Shown piece after piece: positions 8,227 through 12,726 of a stretch of 12,726 nucleotides of DNA (position 1 is the first letter of the stretch; each line of letters starts with the position of its first letter). A program made the translations under genes and the position numbers. The notes under the pieces are model-generated. The model worked only from the letters and a program-made list of their open reading frames with translations. It did not search any database and was not told where the DNA came from. Source of the DNA: Flemingiibacterium sp045600005 (GTDB lineage: Bacteria > Bacillota > Clostridia > Oscillospirales > CAG-272); contig JAZRXB010000183.1 in the NCBI GenBank assembly GCA_045600005.1, positions 1 to 12,726 of the forward strand, written 5' to 3'.

Positions 8227-8613
8227 TTACTGATGGCAGCTTCCGCCGCAGGTCGAGCAGTCGTGCGTGCAGGGACGCTCGCCGGTGATCTGGAACGTGA
8301 TCTCGCCGTTGACCTCCGCCATGAAGGCGTTGACGACCTCCTGCGCCTTCGTGTAGGCGGTCATGTGCGGGTTGTCCATGATCTCGTGGTAGAGCGTGTT
8401 GATGCGGGTCTCGATGATCTTGATGAACTCGGCGTCCTGCGTGTTTTTCTTGTATTCTTCGGTCAGCGCCTGCGACTGGGCGTTGTACTCCATGATCTTC
8501 TGCTGGAGCGTTTCGTCGGCCTCGTATTCCTTTTCCGCCATTTTCATGGCGACGACGCGGGGGTCTTCCTTGATCTTCTGACCAAGTGCTGCTGCAAGTT
8601 CCATAACTTCCAT
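8227..8613 (-). CDS. YlbF/YmcA (Ric) family protein with C-terminal cysteine cluster
   Basis: 128 residues, mostly helical and charged (MELAAALGQKIKEDPRV, then LQQKIMEYNAQ and EIMDNPHMTAY), typical of the YlbF/YmcA family. In B. subtilis YmcA (RicA), YlbF (RicF) and YaaT (RicT) form an iron-sulfur-cluster complex affecting mRNA maturation by RNase Y, competence, biofilm and sporulation. Here the tail is PCTHDCSTCGGSCHQ, with C115, C119, C122 and C126 (CxxxCxxCxxxC), well suited to bind an Fe-S cluster or zinc. The position between miaB and mutS equals that of ymcA in B. subtilis, so I favour a RicA-like role, but sequence alone cannot separate RicA from RicF. The start at 8613 is fixed by AAGGAG nine bases upstream. 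Likely first gene of the unit ylbF-like - mutS - mutL - tgt. Confidence 0.88.
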   Translation of the reverse strand: MEVMELAAALGQKIKEDPRVVAMKMAEKEYEADETLQQKIMEYNAQSQALTEEYKKNTQDAEFIKIIETRINTLYHEIMDNPHMTAYTKAQEVVNAFMAEVNGEITFQITGERPCTHDCSTCGGSCHQ

Positions 8614-8675
8614 GATGAATATCTCCTTAATTATTAAAAATTTTGCTGATTACTTAATACTTTATGATGACAAAC

Positions 8676-8703
8676 GTTATAATAAAATCCGTTTTTATGT
8701 CGG
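8676..8703 (-). promoter_or_regulatory. Possible sigma-A promoter for the ylbF-like/mutS/mutL/tgt unit
   Basis: On the - strand, CCGACA (8703-8698) and TATAAC (8681-8676) are separated by 16 bases and followed by a strongly AT-rich stretch to the AAGGAG site of the ylbF-like gene. The -35 match is poor (4 of 6) and lies inside a hairpin, so this is only a candidate. TTGTCA a few bases downstream is another possible -35, but lacks a good -10. Confidence 0.25.
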
Positions 8704-8832
8704 CTTTGCCGACATAAAAACACCTCTAAGGCGAGCCAGGGCGAGCCCTCGCGCCGAGGGGAGCCGGCAAAACTTTGTTTTGTCGGCGGCGATAAGCGCG
8801 AGTACCGATTGTAAAACGAAGTTTTACAATCG
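8691..8832. repeat. Palindrome-rich intergenic element (four hairpins) between miaB and the ylbF-like gene
   Basis: Four short-loop inverted repeats are packed into 142 bases. 8691-8721: 14 perfect base pairs, loop TTT (GTTTTTATGTCGGC arm). 8746-8760: CCCTCG/CGAGGG, loop CGC. 8763-8787: 11 pairs with one G-T, loop TTT (GCCGGCAAAAC arm). 8806-8832: 12 perfect pairs, loop GAA (CGATTGTAAAAC arm), starting three bases past the miaB stop. A direct repeat GGCGAGCC occurs at 8730 and 8740. None has a proper U-tract after the stem, so classic termination is not obvious, though the last one could end miaB transcription. The set looks like a small interspersed palindromic (REP- or MITE-like) element; copy number elsewhere cannot be seen. 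The rest of the 8614-8834 gap is AT-rich leader with no gene. Confidence 0.55.
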
Positions 8833-8834
8833 AC

Positions 8835-10238
8835 TTATTTGACGTCTCCGAACAGGGCGAAGGGCTCGGCGCGGGCGATGGTCACGGGCGCGAATGAGCC
8901 GACGCGCTGCTCGTTGACGGGAGTGCGCGGGATGTGGACGAGCTTGTTGGAATCGGCGCGTCCCGACAGCATCGAGGGGTCGTTTTTGCTCACGCCCTCG
9001 ATCAGCACACGCTGAACGCTGCCGATGGTTTCGAGATTTTTTTCGAGCGAAATGGCGTTCTGCACGTCGAGCAGCCGCGTCATGCGCGCGGACTTGACCT
9101 CCTGCGGGATCTGGCAGTCCATTTTCGCCGCCGGCGTCAGCTCGCGCGGAGAATAGATGAACGAATAGACCATATCGAACCGCACTTTTTCGAGCATGGC
9201 GATCGTCTGTGCAAACTCCTCGTCGGTCTCGCCGGGGAAGCCGACGATGATGTCCGACGACACGGCGACGTCAGGCATTTTTTCGCGCAGATACGCGAGG
9301 GTCTCGAGGTAGCTTTCGGGCGTGTAGCGGCGGTTCATCGCGTGGAGGACGCGCGCCGAGCCGGATTGGAGCGGCAGATGGAACTGACGCGCGCATTTTT
9401 CGCTTTTCGCCATCACGTCGATGAGCTTTTTGGAAGCGTCCTTCGGGTGGCTCGTCATGAAACGGAGGATGAAATCGCCGTCGAGCGAGGAAATTTCATC
9501 GATCAGGTCGGCGAAATCGCAGCCCGCGCCCCTGTCTTTGCCGTAGGAGTTGACGTTCTGTCCGAGCAGGGTGATCTCCTTCGTGCCGGACGCGATCAGT
9601 CCCTTCACCTCAGCCAGAATGTCGGCGCGGTCGCGCGAACGCTCGCGTCCGCGCACGTGCGGGACGACGCAGTAGGTGCAGAAATTGTTGCAGCCGTACA
9701 TGACGCTGACCCACGACTTGATCGGCGACGCACGGCAGACCGGGATGTCCTCGCAGACCACGCCGTCGGTCTCGTCCAGCACGAACGAGCGCTTTTTGCC
9801 GCTCATCCGGTCGTCAAGGCAGATCGGCATCCGGTGGAGCATCCCCGCGCCGACGAGAAAGTCGATGTAGGGATACCCGGCGCGGATGGCGTTCATCCGG
9901 TGCGCCTGCGTGACCATGCATCCGCAGATGCCGATCATCAGGTCGGGATTTTTCTCCTTGAGATGCTTGAACTGACCGGTGATCGACAGCGCGCGAAGCT
10001 CGGCGTGTTCTCTCACGGCGCAGGTGTTGACGAGGATCAGATCGGCTCCCTCCGGCTCGGCGCTCGGAGAATAGCCCATCGCTTCGCACATTCCGGCGAG
10101 CCGCTCGCTGTCGGCTTCGTTCTGTTGACAGCCGAACGTGCGGATGAAGTAGTGAAGTCCGCGCTTTTCGATTCGCGCACGGACGCGAGCCATCGCCGCA
10201 AAGGTGTCGGCGAGGTCGGGTTTTCGGAGAATGTTCAT
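8835..10238 (-). CDS. miaB: tRNA-2-methylthio-N6-dimethylallyladenosine synthase MiaB
   Basis: 467 residues with the methylthiotransferase layout. The N-terminal UPF0004 domain has cluster ligands C37 (GCQQN), C73 (NTC) and C107 (GCM). The radical SAM domain has C183, C187 and C190 in YGCNNFCTYC. A C-terminal TRAM domain (from about RVLIEG to the end) binds tRNA. The enzyme adds a methylthio group to i6A37 in tRNAs reading UNN codons, using two [4Fe-4S] clusters and S-adenosylmethionine. HVRGRERSR and the order of domains favour MiaB over MtaB or RimO. The variant GCQQN replaces the more usual GCQMN. The start at 10238 has AAAGGG six bases upstream. The gene begins 10 bases after the VTT-family gene and precedes the ylbF-like gene, as in B. 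subtilis. Confidence 0.95.
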   Translation of the reverse strand: MNILRKPDLADTFAAMARVRARIEKRGLHYFIRTFGCQQNEADSERLAGMCEAMGYSPSAEPEGADLILVNTCAVREHAELRALSITGQFKHLKEKNPDLMIGICGCMVTQAHRMNAIRAGYPYIDFLVGAGMLHRMPICLDDRMSGKKRSFVLDETDGVVCEDIPVCRASPIKSWVSVMYGCNNFCTYCVVPHVRGRERSRDRADILAEVKGLIASGTKEITLLGQNVNSYGKDRGAGCDFADLIDEISSLDGDFILRFMTSHPKDASKKLIDVMAKSEKCARQFHLPLQSGSARVLHAMNRRYTPESYLETLAYLREKMPDVAVSSDIIVGFPGETDEEFAQTIAMLEKVRFDMVYSFIYSPRELTPAAKMDCQIPQEVKSARMTRLLDVQNAISLEKNLETIGSVQRVLIEGVSKNDPSMLSGRADSNKLVHIPRTPVNEQRVGSFAPVTIARAEPFALFGDVK

Positions 10239-10248
10239 AAAATACCCT

Positions 10249-10941
10249 TTAATTTTGTTGATTCTGCCGTTTCAGAACGGCTCTCTGTATGAAGATCCCG
10301 CACAGACCGGCAAGACCGGTCGCAAGATAGATCAGAAGCGCGGTCGTAAAGCCGCCCTCCGCCACCGCGTCGCCGACCATCGTCGACGTAACGACCGACG
10401 GAATCCGTGCCGGTACCGACAGCAGCAAAAAACGCGGCAGGCTGACGCCGGTCATCGGCGCGAAGTAAATGAACAGGTCCTTCGGTGTTCCGGGCAGGAA
10501 AAAGAGGAGGAAGAGAAGCGGGTCGCGCTTCGCGGGGTCGCGCAGAAAGGTGAGATCTTCCGTCCTCGACGGGTCGGCGAATCTCGCCGTGAAGCGTCTG
10601 CCCAGCCGTTTCGCGGCGAACCAGACGAGCAGCGAGCCTGCCGCGATCCCGGCGAGCGTCAGAAAAAGCCCCGGGACCGTCCCGTAGAGTAAACCCATCA
10701 GCAGCTCGAAGGGTTCGCCCGGCACGACCGCCGCAATGATCTGCGCGACCTGCAAAGCGAACATCAGAAGCACGCCCCACACGCCGAGCGAATCGACGAA
10801 CGCACGGAATTTCGCCTGATTTTCCGGCTCTTTCAGCGAAAGCACCGGTTTTATGAGAAACAGGCAGGCGGCAAACGCCAGCGCAAAGACAAGGATGAGA
10901 ACGACCGTTTTACCGGTCGGTTTTTTCAAATTCCATTTCAT
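10249..10941 (-). CDS. VTT/DedA-like (TVP38/TMEM64 family) membrane protein
   Basis: 230 residues with several membrane segments: about 12-31, 50-100 (two segments around the re-entrant VVPGEPFELLMGLLYG), the FFLPGTPKDLFIYFAPMTGV region, and a last helix near TALLIYLATGLAGLCGIF. The paired PGEPFE and LPGTPKD elements are the mark of VTT-domain proteins, linked in recent work to lipid scrambling or transport such as undecaprenyl phosphate recycling in the DedA branch; the substrate here is unknown. The start is set at ATG 10941 (MKWNLKKPTGK), because the open frame extending to 11190 runs through apbE coding sequence and encodes no membrane protein. This start lies 32 bases inside the apbE end and has no clear Shine-Dalgarno, suggesting translational coupling. 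miaB follows after 10 bases. Confidence 0.87.
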   Translation of the reverse strand: MKWNLKKPTGKTVVLILVFALAFAACLFLIKPVLSLKEPENQAKFRAFVDSLGVWGVLLMFALQVAQIIAAVVPGEPFELLMGLLYGTVPGLFLTLAGIAAGSLLVWFAAKRLGRRFTARFADPSRTEDLTFLRDPAKRDPLLFLLFFLPGTPKDLFIYFAPMTGVSLPRFLLLSVPARIPSVVTSTMVGDAVAEGGFTTALLIYLATGLAGLCGIFIQRAVLKRQNQQN

Positions 10942-11908
10942 CGGTACAGAAGATCGAGCCGTCTGACCCGACCAGAAGCATTTCAAATTCAAACGCGCCG
11001 CGTTCGTAAAACGCTTCGGCGCGTTCCCGTCCCATGACGTAGAGCGCGGTCGAAAGCGCGTCGCAGAGCGCTCCGTCAGACGGCGACACGTCCTTGACCC
11101 AGACGAGCGCCGACGCGAGATCGGTTTCGGCGGGATATCCGGTCGCTGGGTCGAGGATGTGGCAGTAGGTTTTGCCGTCAAAGACCGCATAACGCTCGTA
11201 TCCGCCGCTGACGGCGACGATTCCGCGGTCGATCTTAATCGTTCCGATCAGCGTCTGCGGGTCGAAGGGGTCCTTGACGCCGATGTTCCAGCGCGAGCCG
11301 TCGGATTTTTCGCCGACGACGGCGATGTTCCCGCCGAAGCTGACCGTCCCCGACGCGCCGTTTGACGCGAGGTATTCGGCAGACGCGCCGAGCGCATAGC
11401 CTTTTCCGATGCCGCCGAGGTCGATCGAGACGCGCGGGTCGCTTTTGAGCAGCGTTGTGCCGTTCAGAGCGATCGCTCTGCCGCCGACGAGCGGGAGGAG
11501 CGCGTTCACGGAAGCGCCGGTCGGCGGGGTCCAGTTCTCGTCCGCATGGGAGATGTCCCAGAGCGAGACGAGCGGGGCGACCGTGACGTCGAACGCGCCG
11601 TCCGTCGCGTCGGTCACGCGAAGCGCAAGCTCGACGATCCCGGCGGTTCGCTCGTCGAGCGCACAGCCGCCGTCCGATCCGGCAAACGCCGTCACGTCGC
11701 TGCCGGGCAGGTGCGCGGACAGCAGCGCTTCCAGCTCTTGTGACATCGCTTCGCATTCGCCGATCAGCCGGTCCGCGTCATCGGCGGCGACCGAAAAATC
11801 GACGATCGTATCCATGAGGAAAAACGACGAACGGACGCTTTTTGACGCGCCGCACGAGGGAAGGAGCGTCAGCAGAAAACATAATATAATAAGGAAGAAA
11901 TTTTTCAT
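10910..11908 (-). CDS. apbE: FAD:protein FMN transferase, lipoprotein form
   Basis: 332 residues from ATG 11908. The N-terminus MKNFFLIILCFLLTLLPSC is a lipoprotein signal with lipobox cysteine C19, placing the enzyme outside the membrane. Family motifs are present: FLMDT (30-34), IDLGGIGKG (D163), SFGGN, SGGYERY (S234), HILDPATGYP (H250, D253) and DALSTALYVMG (D283, metal site). ApbE cleaves FAD and attaches FMN covalently to Thr or Ser of exported redox proteins using Mg2+. An upstream in-frame ATG at 11998 is rejected because it lies in the preceding gene and would bury the signal peptide. The chosen ATG overlaps the preceding stop as ATGA. No protein in this window shows an obvious flavinylation target motif, so the substrate is elsewhere. 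Confidence 0.95.
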   Translation of the reverse strand: MKNFFLIILCFLLTLLPSCGASKSVRSSFFLMDTIVDFSVAADDADRLIGECEAMSQELEALLSAHLPGSDVTAFAGSDGGCALDERTAGIVELALRVTDATDGAFDVTVAPLVSLWDISHADENWTPPTGASVNALLPLVGGRAIALNGTTLLKSDPRVSIDLGGIGKGYALGASAEYLASNGASGTVSFGGNIAVVGEKSDGSRWNIGVKDPFDPQTLIGTIKIDRGIVAVSGGYERYAVFDGKTYCHILDPATGYPAETDLASALVWVKDVSPSDGALCDALSTALYVMGRERAEAFYERGAFEFEMLLVGSDGSIFCTDEMEFEKTDR

Positions 11909-12726
11909 TTCCCGACGGTTTTCTTTACCGTCCGCACCGTCAGCTCGGACGCGAGACCGGTCGCAAAGCCGGTAGGGATCGACAGGATGAGCAGCCACCA
12001 GAGAAGTCCCGCAGGAGCGATGCTCCCGAACAGCAGACAGGCGGCGGCGGTCTGTCCGACGTTGTGCGCGGCGGCGGCGAGGATCGACACGCCGACGAGC
12101 GTCATGCGCCCGTAAAGCCGCGCGGTGAGCGCCATCACGCCGACGGCGAGCAGTCCTCCGGCGAGCGAAAAGAGGAACGACGTGACCGTTCCGAACAGCA
12201 GCGCCGTGACCGTGACGCGGCAGAGCATCACGCAGAGCGCGTCCCGCCGTCCGACCAGATGGACGCAGACGAGCAGAGCCGCGTTCGCCAGTCCCAGCTT
12301 CGCGCCGGGAAGCGGGAAGGGGACGAAGGTTTCAAGCCACGAAAGGATGAGCGCCGCCGCTAACATCATCGCGTCGGTCGTGAGCCGTTTCGCGGCGTTC
12401 GCGCCAAACGTGCGGGGAAACGCGGCGTTTTTGACCTCATGCGTTCCGTCGGAGGTCTGCGGCGCGCCGGGATTCTGTCCGTTAGCGCCGGTATCCCGTG
12501 CGCGGTCGTCAGGATTCTGTCCGTGAGCGCCGGTTTTCTGCGGACAGACGTCCGAAATCGGCGATTGAGTGTCGGTTTCCTGCGGACAGACGTCCGAGCT
12601 TTGCGCGTGAGCGCCGGTTTCCTGCGGACAGACGTCCGAGCTTTGCGCGTGAGCCCCGGTTTTCTGCGGACAGACGTCCGAAATCGGCGATTGAGTGTCG
12701 GTTTTCTGCGGACAGACGTCCGAAAT
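11905..12726 (-). CDS. Gx-transporter-family (Hpre_diP_synt_I-like) membrane protein with N-terminal repeat region (5' partial)
   Basis: The - strand frame is open from the window end to the TGA at 11907-11905 (273 visible residues). The C-terminal ~165 residues match the Gx transporter family, once called heptaprenyl diphosphate synthase component I and related to ECF-type substrate-binding components: KRLTTDAMMLAAALILSWLE, then LPGAKLGLANAALL, a CRVTVTALLFG segment, FSLAGGLLAVGVM and AAHNVGQT, with five or six membrane segments. Such genes often sit beside apbE and a NusG-II or FMN-binding protein in extracytosolic electron-transfer loci. The first ATG (12369) would cut the conserved first helix, which begins at KRLT; no ATG, GTG or TTG occurs upstream in frame, so the start is beyond the window. 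The N-terminal ~90 visible residues are polar and repetitive, unlike known members as far as I recall. apbE overlaps the stop by four bases. Confidence 0.8.
   Translation of the reverse strand: MSDVCPQKTDTQSPISDVCPQKTGAHAQSSDVCPQETGAHAQSSDVCPQETDTQSPISDVCPQKTGAHGQNPDDRARDTGANGQNPGAPQTSDGTHEVKNAAFPRTFGANAAKRLTTDAMMLAAALILSWLETFVPFPLPGAKLGLANAALLVCVHLVGRRDALCVMLCRVTVTALLFGTVTSFLFSLAGGLLAVGVMALTARLYGRMTLVGVSILAAAAHNVGQTAAACLLFGSIAPAGLLWWLLILSIPTGFATGLASELTVRTVKKTVGK
12538..12726 (-). repeat. 42-base (14-residue) coding tandem repeat, cut by the window end
   Basis: Units start at 12538, 12580, 12622, 12664 and 12706 (the last is cut after 21 bases). The first 18 bases of each unit (CTGCGGACAGACGTCCGA on the + strand) are identical in all five. 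The remaining 24 come in two forms, arranged A, B, B, A. A degraded half unit (12517) and a degraded full unit (12475) continue the pattern to about 12457. On the coding strand each unit reads SDVCPQ[K/E]T[G/D][A/T][H/Q] plus three residues, with one cysteine per unit. The period preserves the reading frame. Confidence 0.9.

Noticed and set aside
7285..8637. Long + strand open frame (450 codons) opposite mutS and the ylbF-like gene
   Set aside because: It is the antisense shadow of strongly recognisable genes in GC-rich sequence; the product is Arg/Asp/Val-rich with no known domain. The same holds for the + strand frame at 8934-10292 opposite miaB and the one at 2037-3044 opposite tgt.
8691..8721. 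Intrinsic terminator at the 14-base-pair palindrome
   Set aside because: The stem is strong, but neither strand has a U-run after the stem; the T-run is inside the 5' arm.
8612..8842. Small + strand open frame across the miaB/ylbF-like gap
   Set aside because: It runs through the palindromes, has no ribosome site, and its product shows no family resemblance.
10942..11190. N-terminal extension of the VTT-family protein up to 11190
   Set aside because: This part lies entirely inside apbE in another frame, and its translation is Ser/Arg/Pro-rich shadow sequence; homologous membrane protein begins near MKWNLKKP.
11909..11998. Earlier apbE start at 11998
   Set aside because: It would place 30 polar residues before a good lipoprotein signal peptide and overlap the preceding gene by 94 bases, while ATG 11908 makes a normal ATGA junction.
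12457..12726. CRISPR-like periodic repeats at the right edge
   Set aside because: The period is an exact 42 bases, the parts between the conserved segments are themselves repeated in two forms, and the whole run is an open frame joined to a membrane protein; no unique spacers or cas genes are seen.

Overview
The window looks like a piece of chromosome from a GC-rich member of the Clostridia (Oscillospiraceae or Christensenellales-like lineages are the best guess). This rests on recall of family features, not on a database search. The supporting signs are a Tgt of the variant common in clostridia, an endonuclease-type MutL with no sign of a MutH-dependent system, the Firmicutes order miaB - ricA/ylbF-like - mutS - mutL, and an ApbE/Gx-transporter pair. 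All genes are housekeeping or surface-redox genes. I see no phage, plasmid, insertion sequence, rRNA, tRNA or CRISPR array.

Layout. On the + strand at the left edge lie the C-terminal half of glutamine-dependent NAD+ synthetase (nadE, cut by the window start) and a lipoprotein gene that overlaps its stop codon. A bidirectional hairpin terminator at 1882-1917 separates them from a long - strand series covering the rest of the window. In transcription order, right to left, the series is: a Gx-transporter-family membrane protein (cut by the window end), apbE (FMN transferase lipoprotein), a VTT/DedA-like membrane protein, miaB, a 221-base palindrome-rich intergenic region, a YlbF/YmcA (Ric) family gene, mutS, mutL and tgt. 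Gene spacing is tight (overlaps of 4 and 32 bases, gaps of 10, 30, 15 and 82 bases), so two transcription units are likely, one on each side of the palindrome-rich gap.

Functions. Gx transporter and ApbE fit extracytosolic flavin/redox chemistry. MiaB and Tgt modify tRNA (positions 37 and 34). MutS and MutL form the mismatch repair pair. The Ric-like protein carries a C-terminal cysteine cluster and sits where B. subtilis has ymcA (ricA).

Less ordinary points. (1) The Gx-transporter reading frame stays open through the right edge and contains a nearly perfect 42-base (14-residue) tandem repeat with one cysteine per unit. The first ATG in that frame falls inside the conserved first membrane helix, so the real start is outside the window. 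(2) The mutL-tgt gap can form two mutually exclusive hairpins around a distant Shine-Dalgarno sequence. (3) A cluster of perfect short-loop palindromes lies between miaB and the ylbF-like gene. (4) The MutL linker carries an 18-base in-frame repeat. I found no clearly new multi-gene system; point (1) is the strongest candidate for something undescribed.
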